Origin: Paenibacillus massiliensis 2301065 = DSM 16942
Lineage (GTDB): Bacteria > Bacillota > Bacilli > Paenibacillales > Paenibacillaceae
Length of the DNA: 64,000 bases
Assembly (NCBI RefSeq): GCF_000377505.1
Contig: NZ_KB898191.1
Coordinates: forward strand, 62,001 to 126,000
Direction of reading: 5' to 3'
Below, piece by piece: positions 44,654 to 54,175 of the stretch (position 1 is its first letter; each line of letters opens with the position of its first letter). Below the pieces are notes generated by a model. That model saw only the letters and a list, made by a program, of their open reading frames with translations, had not been told where the DNA came from and searched no databases. The position numbers were made by a program, and so were the translations under genes.

Positions 44654-45139
44654 ATGAATATTAATACATTTACTGTTAATTCTAACATTACACAGTGCAA
44701 CTGTGATTTTTCATTTCAAATGATAAAAAGCAAATTTCGCAGTATATATTGGGTTTGTATGAATATAAGGCCCCACTTTGAACAAAAATTTTATACGCAC
44801 TCTTATATTGTAGATGAACATGATAAGTTGCTTTACGGTAAGGTACTGGAAATTTATCAATATAAATCTGAGGTGCTTGAAGTTACAATAATGGTATTAC
44901 CTGATGGTTGTTTTGATTTGATGTTTTCTTTTTACGATGACCACATCGAATCACACTTAGTCATTGATGAATCCGAATTTGTGCAAATGAATGTAAACGG
45001 GGGTCAGCGTATGTCTGAGTTCTGTATCCGCTTACTTCCAGGATGGCTTGGGCAAATATACACTGCTCCTTTGAAAAACAAACCTGATGATATCAGATAT
45101 AGCGTAAAATACATTAATAATTTTGAAGTCATTCCATAA
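44654..45139 (+). pseudogene. Truncated AraC-type regulator: sensor domain only
   Basis: The 161-codon frame resembles the N-terminal DUF6597-like domain of some AraC regulators, with the marker VLPDGCFDLMFSF and later FCIRLLPGWLG. The helix-turn-helix half that should follow is missing: the frame ends at 45139, exactly where a fragment of an RND pump begins. The deletion may have brought a regulator and a pump gene together. Confidence 0.6.
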
Positions 45140-45527
45140 CTGGAATGCCCATTGGCTTCATGAGCTTCATGAGCATCATGGGAATTATATCACTTGCGGG
45201 GATTGTTGTTCGTAACGGCATCGTTCTTATTGAATTTATTGAGGAAGCGAGACGCGACGGGACGGACTTGAAGGAAGCCATCCTGATGGCAACTATGGCG
45301 CGATTCCGACCTGTTATCCTTACTTCCTTGACAGCAATCGTTGGTATGGTACCGATTGCCACGATAGGTGATATTCTTTTTTTAAGCCTTTGGCGACAAC
45401 TATTATCTTCGGTCTGATGTTCTCGACCATTCTGACTCTGTTTGTTGTGCCTTCACTCTATATGGTTGTTACTCAATGGAAGCTAAGGAGGCAACAGAAG
45501 AACAGGGATAACAGCAATTTGAGCTAA
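45139..45527 (+). pseudogene. C-terminal fragment of an RND efflux pump
   Basis: About 128 codons from the end of an AcrB/MdtB-like protein that is normally over 1000 residues. It includes ISLAGIVVRNGIVLIEFIEE, RFRPVILTSLTAIVGMVP and, after a frame change in a T7 run near 45380, FKPLATTIIFGLMFSTILTL and the stop at 45525. The upstream nine-tenths are gone. Confidence 0.8.
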
Positions 45528-45674
45528 GGAAAAGTAAAGTTATAAATAATATTTTCACCTCATAAAACAGCGACCATCATGGACGAGAGAATAAAGTCCT
45601 AGACTGTCGCTGTTTCATTTTCGAGTTCTTGATGATTCTATTGTCATTTGTATTGCATGAGGAGATCTGCTGGC

Positions 45675-46232
45675 CTAAACTTTAATGGCTCTCCAACACG
45701 CATCCAATGTCTGCCGAATCTGCTCCTCACCAAATGGATATTTCCCTCCCAAATATCCTCTTATCGAAGTAGCAACCATGCCTTTGATGAGATGGCAGCA
45801 AAACATTGGATCCATTTCGCTGATGATGCCCTGTCTCTGACCTTCTTCGATAATGGCAAAAATCTCAATCATGGCAGGATTCATCATATTTCTCACTTCT
45901 TCATTGATGTATGGAGAATCGCTGTATCCCTCCAGAAACAGAATTTCTTTGGGGAAGTTTAGTCCATAATTCACCATATGTCTTAGAATGCCTTTGGTTC
46001 GTTCATAGATAGTAAGATGAGGATCATAGTCGGTCATGATCACCTCGCCCATGTGCATGAGTACACTTTTATAAAGCTCATTAACCAGCTCTTCTTTATT
46101 ATTATAATAATTATAGAAGGTGCTGGAGCCGACATTGGCTCGTTTGAAGATTTTCGGAAAAGTAACGGACTGTATGCCCTCTTCAATGATCAAGTCCAGC
46201 GTTGCAACCCTAATATCCTCTCGCTTACCCAT
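45675..46232 (-). CDS. TetR family transcriptional regulator
   Basis: A 185-residue regulator with the helix-turn-helix IQSVTFPKIFKRANVGSSTF then YNYYNNKEEL. The ATG at 46232 follows AGGGAGGGG; the frame extends 22 codons upstream but without a binding site. It is intact although its divergent neighbour, an SDR gene, is broken. AT-rich palindromes in the gap, one of them over the SDR promoter, are the likely operators. Confidence 0.85.
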   Translation of the reverse strand: MGKREDIRVATLDLIIEEGIQSVTFPKIFKRANVGSSTFYNYYNNKEELVNELYKSVLMHMGEVIMTDYDPHLTIYERTKGILRHMVNYGLNFPKEILFLEGYSDSPYINEEVRNMMNPAMIEIFAIIEEGQRQGIISEMDPMFCCHLIKGMVATSIRGYLGGKYPFGEEQIRQTLDACWRAIKV

Positions 46233-46299
46233 GTTTACCCCTCCCTTTGCGGAAAATATATTCCGTTCGATTATATTTTTGAAAAAATATAATGTCAAT

Positions 46300-46319
46300 A
46301 ATAGAATTTTTATTCTATT
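46300..46319. promoter_or_regulatory. Candidate TetR operator near the tetR start
   Basis: AATAGAAT-4 bp-ATTCTATT, 8-bp arms, 68 bases upstream of the tetR ATG. Confidence 0.45.
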
Positions 46320-46395
46320 TAAATCAGTATAAAATCGTTTATTTCTATTAATTTTTATGAGGAAAACTTAAAAAAAGAATAAATTTTCTATACTG

Positions 46396-46444
46396 TTGAC
46401 AATATCACCTTCAATATTTATTCTAATATTAGAAAATATTTTCT
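46396..46444 (+). promoter_or_regulatory. Promoter of the broken SDR gene with overlapping palindromes
   Basis: TTGACA (46396-46401) and TATTCT (46419-46424) are 17 bases apart. Two perfect 14-bp palindromes, TTCTAATATTAGAA (46421-46434) and AGAAAATATTTTCT (46431-46444), overlap the -10 and start region, where a repressor would block transcription. Confidence 0.6.
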
Positions 46445-46496
46445 AATATCATCTAACGAAGTTTTCCGAATTTTTATAAATCAGGAGGTCGTATCA

Positions 46497-46771
46497 ATGG
46501 TCAATTACAAAGGGAAAGTAGCACTGGTTACAGGTGCTTCATCTGGTATAGGAGAGGCATACGCAAGAGAGCTTGCTGCAAAGTGCCAGGAGCCGTTAAG
46601 GGTACTCCTCAGTCCGTTGTAAGGACCGCTTTTCGTGGACTTGAGAAAAATCGTAGCTATGTAGTAGATGGTGTTGGTAATTACTGGGTCGCCAATAGCA
46701 GTCGCTTTGTCACGCGTAAATTTATGGCTGCCTTCTCTGAGCGTCTTGGACGCCCTGCATCGAAGAATTAG
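46497..46771 (+). pseudogene. Short-chain dehydrogenase with internal deletion
   Basis: The first 26 codons (KGKVALVTGASSGIGEAYAR) give a typical SDR cofactor motif after AGGAGG. At about 46578 the frame jumps to the far C-terminus, starting PGAVKGTPQSV and ending at a stop at 46769. Roughly the middle two-thirds of a normal 260-residue protein, including the catalytic Ser-Tyr-Lys, is missing. Confidence 0.75.
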
Positions 46772-46872
46772 AAGCTGGATTTTTGAAGAAGCATTTTTTG
46801 AGTATATCTTTTTTAGGATGCAACCTGCTGGATACTGGAAGGGAGATGGCGTAGCAAATGCCACTTCCTCTA

Positions 46873-47573
46873 TTTATATGACGGATTGTAATATGAAGTG
46901 CGACACCTACTGGAAATAAATATACCAAAGAGCCCATGGCCGGATTCGTGTAGAATGAAGGTTCCTACACCACATTCACACAAGGAGAATCCACCATGAG
47001 CTACACACATCTTAGCATAATCGAACGTAGCAAGCTAGAAATCCTCCACCACTCAGCGTCCGAAAGAGGTTCGTTCCCGGGAGACCTTCGGCCATTGGGA
47101 ACTGGATACGGTGGTCTCGGGTCGTGGGAAAAGCAAGGGCTGCTTGGCCATGTTTATCGAACGCAAAACCCGCTTGTACACTGCCATTCGGATGCCAGAC
47201 CGTACCGCGTTGTTCATGGAGATTGCCTTTAGTGTAGCGGCCTCACAGTATCCTACCCATGCATTTCAAACCGCTACCGCAGACCGTGGCAAGGAGTTTG
47301 CCTGTTACGCCAGCTTGGAAGCTACTCATGGCGTACAGGTGCATTTCGCAGATCCGTATTCCTTCTGGCAACGCGGCTCGAATGAGAATGCCAACGGCCT
47401 CTTGCGAGAGTTTTTCCCCAAGGGGACCGATTTCCCCCAAATCACGGATGAAGCGCTGGAGACCGCTCTACGCTTGATCAATCACAGACCACGTAAATGT
47501 CTGGACTGGAGAACCGCTCACGAATCCTTTTCAGAGGAACTGTCGCACTTGGCTTGACAATCCGTCAAATAAA
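46873..47573 (+). mobile_element. IS30-family element with internal deletion
   Basis: Imperfect inverted repeats bound the element: left TTTATATGACGGATTGTAAT (from 46873) and right, read inward, TTTATTTGACGGATTGTCAA (from 47573). Both continue to AAGTGCGACA. The element is about 700 bp where about 1.1 kb would be expected for an intact IS30 member, because the middle of the transposase gene is deleted. Confidence 0.85.
46996..47557 (+). pseudogene. IS30 transposase, deleted and frameshifted
   Basis: The ATG at 46996 after AAGGAG begins MSYTHLSIIERSKLEILH, the family N-terminus. Near 47050 the frame breaks and resumes in another frame at RPKEVRSRETFGHWELDTVV, then runs through DRGKEFACY and SFWQRGSNENANGLLREFFP to HLA at 47557. 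The DDE acidic residues in ELDTVV, TADRGKEF and GSNENANG remain, but most of the DNA-binding half is gone. Confidence 0.85.
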
Positions 47574-47611
47574 AATCACATCAGGCCTATTTCTGCCATG
47601 CTCACGAGCCC

Positions 47612-50395
47612 TCAAGAACAGCGGCTATACCCGCAATTACTACACGTTTTGCAGCCCTCTACATTCATAAGCGAAGCCGATCCGCAGGATGGACATAGAT
47701 CTCTGGAGGCCGTCGCTGTAAGGCTTGCTGGGTAGGCACCTTTTTCCGTTGTACCATGCTTGCCAGCAGCATCAGTGGCATGACTATCCGCAGAATGGAC
47801 GTGCTGTCCCGCGGAATTCGCCTTCAACTGTGCAGGCTCCCCATTCGGAGTCTCTACGTCGAGCGTAGCAGCAATCGGAGCCACTTCCAATCCGTGTGCA
47901 TCTATAGCGTTAGCTTGCACATGCGTCTCCAGTGCCTTGGCCACCGCATCGGCAATAGACTCTACGCGGTTCACACCGAAGCCAATGGCGCCCGAACCGC
48001 CAATTCCCTTCAGATGCTTCACTAGCAGCTCTACCTTCTGACCATGATCTCCATAACGCAAGAACAAGGAGCATACTCGGCCAAGCGCCTCAGCCATGGC
48101 GAATACATCCGAGCCTGCCTTACCGACATTCAGGAAGATTTCGGCAGGAATGCCGTTCAGATCATTAATCGTAATGTATGCCATCCCGAACGGAGTATTA
48201 ATCTTGTAGGTCGCTCCGCGTAGCACCTGTGGACGGCTCTTGTACTGCTTGTCCACGACCCTGCCTTGTGCTCCAATGGTTGCCGATGTAGTCGAGCTCG
48301 CTTGCACAGTTGAAGAAGCAGCCGCTTTATTTTGTTCACTCGCTTCCGCTGCTCCAGAGATGACAGTAGCATCTGCTTCACCAATAGTATTAGCCTGCGC
48401 CTCCTGTGCTGCCTCAGCTCCAGGTGTCTCCTTCACAGGGGCATCCTTGGTGTCTTCGTCCTTCTTGCCAGTCGACAGTACCTGCACATCCCGGCTTCCA
48501 TCCCGGTAGATGGTTACCCCTTTGCAGCCCAGATCGAACGCCAGCTCATACAGTCTCTTGGTCTCTTCTACGGTGAAGTCAGCCGGGCAATTGGCTGTCT
48601 TGGAGATCGAGCTATCTACCCAGCGCTGGATGGCTGCCTGAGCGCGGATATGATCCTCCGCAGACAGATCCATCGCGGTGATGAAGTAATCTGGCAACGA
48701 CTCACCCGGATGTGCATCCAGCCATTCCTGTGCAATCGGTACGAATTGCTCGTCGAAGCCGAGGCGGCTCTGCCGGAAGTACTTGAACGCGAAGTAAGGC
48801 TCAATTCCGGTGGACGTACCTACCATGGTGCCTGTGCTGCCTGTCGGCGCTTGTGTAATGACCGTCACATTGCGTATGCCCTTTTCCGTCACAGCCGCAC
48901 GGATCTCAGGATAGATCTCCGTCATATTCTTCATGAAGCCGCTTTGCAGATATTTCTCTGCATCAAAGGCCTGGAAGGAACCTTTCTCTTCAGCAATATC
49001 AGCAGAGGCCAGATACGCCTCCCGCGCAATGAAGCCATACAACTTGTCCAGGAACTCCAATGATTCGGGGCTACCGTAGCGGATCTTGAGCTTGATCATC
49101 AGCTCAGCCAAGCCCATCGTGCCAAGTCCTACACGACGCTCAAGCTTCTGGTTCTGTTCATTTTCTGGAAAATGATATGGTGTCTTATCAATAACGTTAT
49201 CCAAAAAGCGTACCGAGTAGCGGGTTGTGGTAGCCAGATCCTCCCATGCCACATCCTGCTGCTCCTCGTCATAGAACTTGGACAGATTGATGGCTGAGAG
49301 GTTGCAAACTCCCCAAGCTGGAAGCCCCTGTTCGGCGCATGGATTAGTACAGATAATCGGATTGAAATACCAGCTGTTGGACATCTGATTGTAGTATTCC
49401 ATGAATACGACCCCTGGCTCGGCGGACTTCCAAGCGGATTCGATGATGGTATGCCAGATTTCACGCGCCTTGACGGTGCGATATGGAATGACCTTACGCC
49501 CACTGGCCTTCCACTGCTCCAGATCACCATCCCATACCTCGTTATAATCAGGCTCGTTCGTATCAGGGAACGCCAGCTCCCAGTCCAGATCCTCCTTCAC
49601 GGCCTTCATGAAGCTATTGCTGACACAGACCGAGAGATTGGCATTAGTAACTTGTCCCATAGTCTGCTTCACGGTAATGAAATCCAGCACATCCGGATGC
49701 CAGTCATTGATCATTAGCATCAAGGCACCACGGCGACTTCCACCTTGCTCAATCAATCCAGTCGTATAACTAAACAGACCACCCCAGGACACAGCTCCAC
49801 TAGACGAGCCGTTCACACCTTTAACTACTGCTCGACGAGGCCGCAAAGAAGACAGATTAATGCCTACGCCACCACCACGGGCCATGATCTCAGTCATCTC
49901 GGACAAAGTCTGCATAATACCGCCACGGCTATCCTTAGGTGAAGGGATAACATAACAGTTGAACAGCGTCAGCTCATCGCTGGCCCCGGCGCCTGCGGCA
50001 ATTCGACCTCCAGGTACCAGCTTCCAGTCATCCAGGATGGTGCGGAACTTGGTCTTCCATTCCTGCTGTAGCTCTGGCGTACTCTCTACAGAAGCCATGG
50101 CTCCAGCGAGACGATCCCACATTTCCTCTGGCGTCTTCTCGATGTTCAAGGTCAGCTTCTCCACATCGGATTCGACCAGTTGTCCCGTGCGTGTCTTCAC
50201 AATAACCTTGCGGCCTTCGCGGCTGACAATCTCACCGACCTCCTTGGTCGGGAACTTAGGATCATCCTTCGTCAAGACCAGCACGACATCTCCGACCTTA
50301 GCGTGATTGGTATCGGCATCCTTCCATGCATAACGATCAAGGAAGATCTTCTCGCTAAGTCCGGTCAGGCGCTGGGAATGGTGAGTGGTAGTCAA
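47612..50395 (-). CDS. nrdJ: Adenosylcobalamin-dependent ribonucleotide reductase (class II)
   Basis: Reduces ribonucleotides to deoxyribonucleotides with a radical generated from coenzyme B12. At 927 residues it shows FNCYVIP (Cys about 147), the radical-site region NPCAEQGLPAWGVCNLSAIN (about 351-370) and the substrate loop TQAPTGSTGTMVGTSTGIEP. An Ala/Glu/Gln/Thr-rich linker follows at about residues 655-720. The C-terminus is a zinc-ribbon tail with CPSCGS and CKTCSNCGY plus a final Cys. A TTG nine bases after AGGAGG is the preferred start; the TTG touching that site is not usable. A palindrome resembling an NrdR box lies upstream. Confidence 0.95.
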   Translation of the reverse strand: MTTTHHSQRLTGLSEKIFLDRYAWKDADTNHAKVGDVVLVLTKDDPKFPTKEVGEIVSREGRKVIVKTRTGQLVESDVEKLTLNIEKTPEEMWDRLAGAMASVESTPELQQEWKTKFRTILDDWKLVPGGRIAAGAGASDELTLFNCYVIPSPKDSRGGIMQTLSEMTEIMARGGGVGINLSSLRPRRAVVKGVNGSSSGAVSWGGLFSYTTGLIEQGGSRRGALMLMINDWHPDVLDFITVKQTMGQVTNANLSVCVSNSFMKAVKEDLDWELAFPDTNEPDYNEVWDGDLEQWKASGRKVIPYRTVKAREIWHTIIESAWKSAEPGVVFMEYYNQMSNSWYFNPIICTNPCAEQGLPAWGVCNLSAINLSKFYDEEQQDVAWEDLATTTRYSVRFLDNVIDKTPYHFPENEQNQKLERRVGLGTMGLAELMIKLKIRYGSPESLEFLDKLYGFIAREAYLASADIAEEKGSFQAFDAEKYLQSGFMKNMTEIYPEIRAAVTEKGIRNVTVITQAPTGSTGTMVGTSTGIEPYFAFKYFRQSRLGFDEQFVPIAQEWLDAHPGESLPDYFITAMDLSAEDHIRAQAAIQRWVDSSISKTANCPADFTVEETKRLYELAFDLGCKGVTIYRDGSRDVQVLSTGKKDEDTKDAPVKETPGAEAAQEAQANTIGEADATVISGAAEASEQNKAAASSTVQASSTTSATIGAQGRVVDKQYKSRPQVLRGATYKINTPFGMAYITINDLNGIPAEIFLNVGKAGSDVFAMAEALGRVCSLFLRYGDHGQKVELLVKHLKGIGGSGAIGFGVNRVESIADAVAKALETHVQANAIDAHGLEVAPIAATLDVETPNGEPAQLKANSAGQHVHSADSHATDAAGKHGTTEKGAYPASLTATASRDLCPSCGSASLMNVEGCKTCSNCGYSRCS

Positions 50396-50595
50396 TGATA
50401 ACAACCTCCTGTATAAATTTCAGATGATCTCTAAAATAAGAACTGATAATATGACAGCTAAAGCGTGCTTCTTCCAGGATAATAGAAGTTATAAATTTTC
50501 AGCGGAGCTGACCATTCGATTATCGCAAGAAAGCATCAGCTAAACGTAGCCTGTCTTCTGTGAACAGTGTCGTTAGACGTTCCTTTATGTAATAT

Positions 50596-50609
50596 CACAA
50601 TATATTGTG
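50596..50609. promoter_or_regulatory. NrdR-box-like palindrome upstream of nrdJ
   Basis: CACAATATATTGTG is a perfect 14-bp palindrome close to the NrdR-box consensus. NrdR usually binds two boxes; an AT-rich TATACTATATAT stretch about 30 bases away is a weak second candidate. Confidence 0.55.
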
Positions 50610-51190
50610 TGCGAAACATATTATACTATACTATATATGGATTAAATCATTTCGATTTTGTGAATTTTCGTCTTCTTCCTCTATCTCATGACGAATACCC
50701 ATCATTTTCGGACTCATTCTCTTTTTTTCGTTTTTTCTCCCGCCTGCATATTCAGGATCACTGCTCTTCTAGCTCTTCCTCATCTTCTGCTCACCTTCTA
50801 ATGACCTTCTGCCATCCATCACTCAACCACTTCTTCTCTGCTACGAATAACCAATGCTTTTCTATTGCCGTTACATTCGTTTCGTCTGGCTCCCGATCCA
50901 TCTTCCTTGGAGCACATCGCTTCCTTGCATTTGACTCCATACTTTTCTTTCATCTGTGTACATGCCTTTCTTTCCTCTGTATACATCCTCACCATTCAAC
51001 TATGTACGACCCTTCTTTCATCGTTTCATTCTGATGGAATGACATACTTTAGGTTATGAATCTCCTGCCTAACGCCCATACTACAAATATACTCATATAT
51101 CCGACTAGCGGCTATGTCATCGGGATCGACGACCAGAGCCCGAACTGCCCGCCTAGTTCGAAAAAGTGACAGCAGAGGGAGGGATGGTTC
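50610..51190. other. Pyrimidine-rich gap between nrdJ and yqhH
   Basis: No gene is supported. From about 50660 to 51010 the plus strand is strongly C/T-rich with many CTTC, TCTTC and TTTTC runs. It may form part of a long nrdJ leader or the yqhH promoter region; no clear promoter was recognised. Confidence 0.5.
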
Positions 51191-52933
51191 GTGAATCCGC
51201 ATCATTCGTCGACAACACAGGATGTCCCCCAGCTGCCGGTACCGGTACAATTCGACCGTGACTGGGCAGAAGAGCTGGATCAGCGTGTTCGCAAAGGAGG
51301 ACCTTGGGGAGACTGGGATTTGTTCAGGCTTACCATGCAGGCCGAGCAAGCAAATCTGATTCCGAGCTTCGATGAGCTGCAATGCTTGAAGCACCTTCAG
51401 GACCTGACCCCGCTCCCCCATCAGTTGGATACAGCCCGCAAAGTTCTGTTCAATATGTCCGGGCGCGCGATTCTGGCTGATGAGGTAGGACTCGGCAAAA
51501 CGATAGAAGCTGGCATGATTCTAAAGGAATATATGCTTCGCGGCCTGGCTTCCAAAATATTGATTCTCGTCCCCGCCTCACTTGTCCTGCAGTGGGTACG
51601 GGAGCTGAACAGTAAGTTCGGTATTACTGCAGTCGCCCAGAAGAAAGCCCATACCTGGTATTCCGATGTGGTTGTGGCTTCCATCGACACAGCCAAGCGC
51701 GAGCCCCATCGCGATATACTGCTCGATACCGATTATGATCTGGTCATTATTGATGAAGCCCATAAGCTGAAGAACAAGAAGACCACCAACTACCAGTTCA
51801 TCACCAAGCTGCGCAAAAAGTACTGCCTGCTATTGACGGCGACACCGGTCCAAAACGATCTGTCAGAGCTGTTTAACCTGATCACCCTACTGAAGCCAGG
51901 ACAGTTGGGGCGTCAGGGGGATTTTGCAGCCAACTTTGTCGTCGACAAGCGTGTACCGAAGAATGAGGACCAGCTCAAGGAGGAGCTGTCCAAGGTCATG
52001 ATCCGCAACAGACGTGGTGAGGGGCCCGTCCAATTCACCAAGCGTAATGTATCCAATATCAATCTTCAGCTCTCAGCGGATGAACGTGCGCTCTATGAAG
52101 GTGTGACCTCCTTTGTGAAGGATCAATACGAGGCATCTGGCGGCAGTCTCAGCAGCATGCTATCCATGGTGACCCTGCAGCGCGAGGTATGCAGTAGCCG
52201 GGACGCCGTGTTCGTAACACTGGTGAATCTGGCGAAGAAGCTGGCACCAGATTCGCCGGTTCGTGACCGGATCTGGGAGCTCGTCGCCGCCATCAAAGCG
52301 ATTAAAGCTAATACCAAAGCCGAGAAGACGATGGAGCTTGTACGGAACATGAATGAGAAAGTCATCGTCTTTACGGAATACAGGGCCACACAGGAATACC
52401 TTCTGAATTACTTCCGTGAACGTGGCCTCACTGCTGTTCCTTATCGTGGCGGGATGAATCGGGGACGCAAGGACTGGATGATGGATCTGTTCCGGGGCAA
52501 GGTGCAGGTGATGATTGCAACAGAAGCCGGCGGCGAGGGCATCAATCTGCAATTTTGTCATCACATGATTAACTTCGATCTTCCATGGAATCCCATGCGT
52601 GTAGAGCAGCGGATCGGAAGAGTACACCGGCTTGGTCAGCAGAATGACGTCCAAATCTATAACCTGTCTACCCAAGGCACCATTGAGGAGCATATCTTGA
52701 ACCTGCTGCACGAGAAGATCAACATGTTCGAGATGGTCATCGGCGGCCTGGACGTTATTCTGGAGCGTTATGAACAGCAGGAGAACATTGAGAAGAGTCT
52801 ATTCAAAATTATGCTGGAATCGAAATCGGACGAGGAGATTCGCAGTAAGGTGCATACACTTGGTCATTCCTTGGAATCCATCCGCCAGGAGTTGGGCACA
52901 CAGGAAAGGACTCAGGGAGGAGCCCATTCATGA
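51191..52933 (+). CDS. yqhH: SNF2-type DEAD/DEAH helicase (YqhH-like)
   Basis: A 580-residue ATP-dependent DNA or nucleoprotein translocase. Walker A is ADEVGLGKTIEAG, Walker B is IIDEAH, motif III is LLTATPVQND, and motifs V-VI are in ATEAGGEGINLQ and RIGRVHRLGQ. The GTG start follows GAGGGAGGG. Its stop overlaps the start of the yqhG gene as ATGA, so the two are translated together, the same pairing as in Bacillus. The cellular role is not known. Confidence 0.92.
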   Translation: MNPHHSSTTQDVPQLPVPVQFDRDWAEELDQRVRKGGPWGDWDLFRLTMQAEQANLIPSFDELQCLKHLQDLTPLPHQLDTARKVLFNMSGRAILADEVGLGKTIEAGMILKEYMLRGLASKILILVPASLVLQWVRELNSKFGITAVAQKKAHTWYSDVVVASIDTAKREPHRDILLDTDYDLVIIDEAHKLKNKKTTNYQFITKLRKKYCLLLTATPVQNDLSELFNLITLLKPGQLGRQGDFAANFVVDKRVPKNEDQLKEELSKVMIRNRRGEGPVQFTKRNVSNINLQLSADERALYEGVTSFVKDQYEASGGSLSSMLSMVTLQREVCSSRDAVFVTLVNLAKKLAPDSPVRDRIWELVAAIKAIKANTKAEKTMELVRNMNEKVIVFTEYRATQEYLLNYFRERGLTAVPYRGGMNRGRKDWMMDLFRGKVQVMIATEAGGEGINLQFCHHMINFDLPWNPMRVEQRIGRVHRLGQQNDVQIYNLSTQGTIEEHILNLLHEKINMFEMVIGGLDVILERYEQQENIEKSLFKIMLESKSDEEIRSKVHTLGHSLESIRQELGTQERTQGGAHS

Positions 52934-53922
52934 GCATGACTACCGAACAAGTACAGCAATTCGTTATGACCTATCTGGAGGCGACTGGAAGCACCATTAT
53001 TGAGAAATCACCCTGCCATGTGACGGTCAAGCTGTCGCCTGAAGCAGACAAAGCCTTAACGAACCGCCCTTACTATTGGGGCTATGTTGAACGGACGGGA
53101 GTTCCAGCTGAGACGATGTCATTCACCTTCGTATTTGACAAAGCTGCCTACGATGAAGAGCTGGTGGCTAAAGAAGCATTTAGACATTCGGGCAAGCCCG
53201 AAACCCCGAGCGGGTCCATCAACCCAACCCAGATGAACGGTAGTGCTGGCGAGGACAACTCAAATAACTCACTCCTCTCCAGGTATATGGGGGCGCTTCC
53301 TCCTATGCCGCAGTTGGGGCCTAATCGAATCCTGCGTGAGGATGTTATCTATGGCAGCCGCAGACTGCAGCAGATCTTCGCAGCTGCCAAGGACGGGGGC
53401 CGATATGTGAATCTCTTCGAGCTTCCACTCCAGCGACAGCTCAATGCGCGTACACCCGTTATGTATGAGAGCTGGCTTGGCGCATGCTTCAAGGTCGAAT
53501 TCACCTGCGATCTCAAGCGAGAGGAGCTGCATTTTCTCGGCATTTCCTTGCGCAGCGGCCAGATTCAGCAGGATTTCGGTAAATTGCTGAACCGCAAGCA
53601 GTTAAGTCCGCAGATGGCAGGCAACATGCATGTGCAGACAGCCAAGCTGAGTATACAGGAGGCGACTCGTGCCCTGGAGCAGCATGTGCTACGCCAGATC
53701 CAGCATCGCGACTATTCCTGGGCCGATCAGGCCAGAGAACGGCTTGCCGAGGAGCTGAGCGTCGTGGATCTATATTACGAAGATCTATTGAAAGGACAGG
53801 ATGAAGAGCGTCAGACCACCATCCGCGAACAGTTTCAGGCCCGCAGGGAGGAGATGCAATGGCAGTACGAGCCTAAGGTCGTGGTATCTGTCATGAATTG
53901 CGGTCTCTTTCATCTAAGATAA
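52930..53922 (+). CDS. yqhG: YqhG family protein
   Basis: A 330-residue cytosolic protein with the YqhG pattern TEQVQQFVMTYLEATG at the start and RPYYWGYVERTGVPAETM at about residue 38. Much of the C-terminal half is helical. It partners with the SNF2 helicase by a 4-base overlap, a conserved arrangement in Bacillales, which suggests they work in one complex. Its biochemical function is unknown. A hairpin terminator follows. Confidence 0.9.
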   Translation: MSMTTEQVQQFVMTYLEATGSTIIEKSPCHVTVKLSPEADKALTNRPYYWGYVERTGVPAETMSFTFVFDKAAYDEELVAKEAFRHSGKPETPSGSINPTQMNGSAGEDNSNNSLLSRYMGALPPMPQLGPNRILREDVIYGSRRLQQIFAAAKDGGRYVNLFELPLQRQLNARTPVMYESWLGACFKVEFTCDLKREELHFLGISLRSGQIQQDFGKLLNRKQLSPQMAGNMHVQTAKLSIQEATRALEQHVLRQIQHRDYSWADQARERLAEELSVVDLYYEDLLKGQDEERQTTIREQFQARREEMQWQYEPKVVVSVMNCGLFHLR

Positions 53923-54043
53923 CGACGATTACCTCCCCACTGCACAAAAGCTGCACAAAATCTGGTCAAGGCTACTCACGATTCGCCTATATATGCTATA
54001 AGCTGGGGACTATCATCTTCCAAAAAGAGGAATATCGACAGCG

Positions 54044-54095
54044 GACTGCGGCATATCCTGCTAGAGAGACACCGACAGGTTGCGGCAGTCTTTTT
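54044..54095 (+). terminator. Terminator after yqhG
   Basis: GACTGC (54044-54049) pairs with GCAGTC (54085-54090), with inner CCTG/CAGG pairing, followed directly by TTTTT. Confidence 0.75.
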
Positions 54096-54175
54096 GGCAG
54101 GATCATATTATGCTAGACGTGTAGGGACAAGCACTCTTGTTCGATACCTGTCCTGCAGAAGAGGTGAGGGAACGT

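Noticed and set aside
48332-49063. A 243-codon open frame antisense to nrdJ
   Set aside because: It lies wholly inside the conserved nrdJ gene, has no ribosome binding site and its composition reflects the opposite strand.
50596-50640. Cobalamin riboswitch upstream of nrdJ
   Set aside because: No B12-box or riboswitch core was seen; the palindrome is better explained as an NrdR box.
50567-51034. A 155-codon frame rich in Ser, Phe and His between nrdJ and yqhH
   Set aside because: It follows the C/T skew of the region, lacks a ribosome binding site and looks like no known protein.
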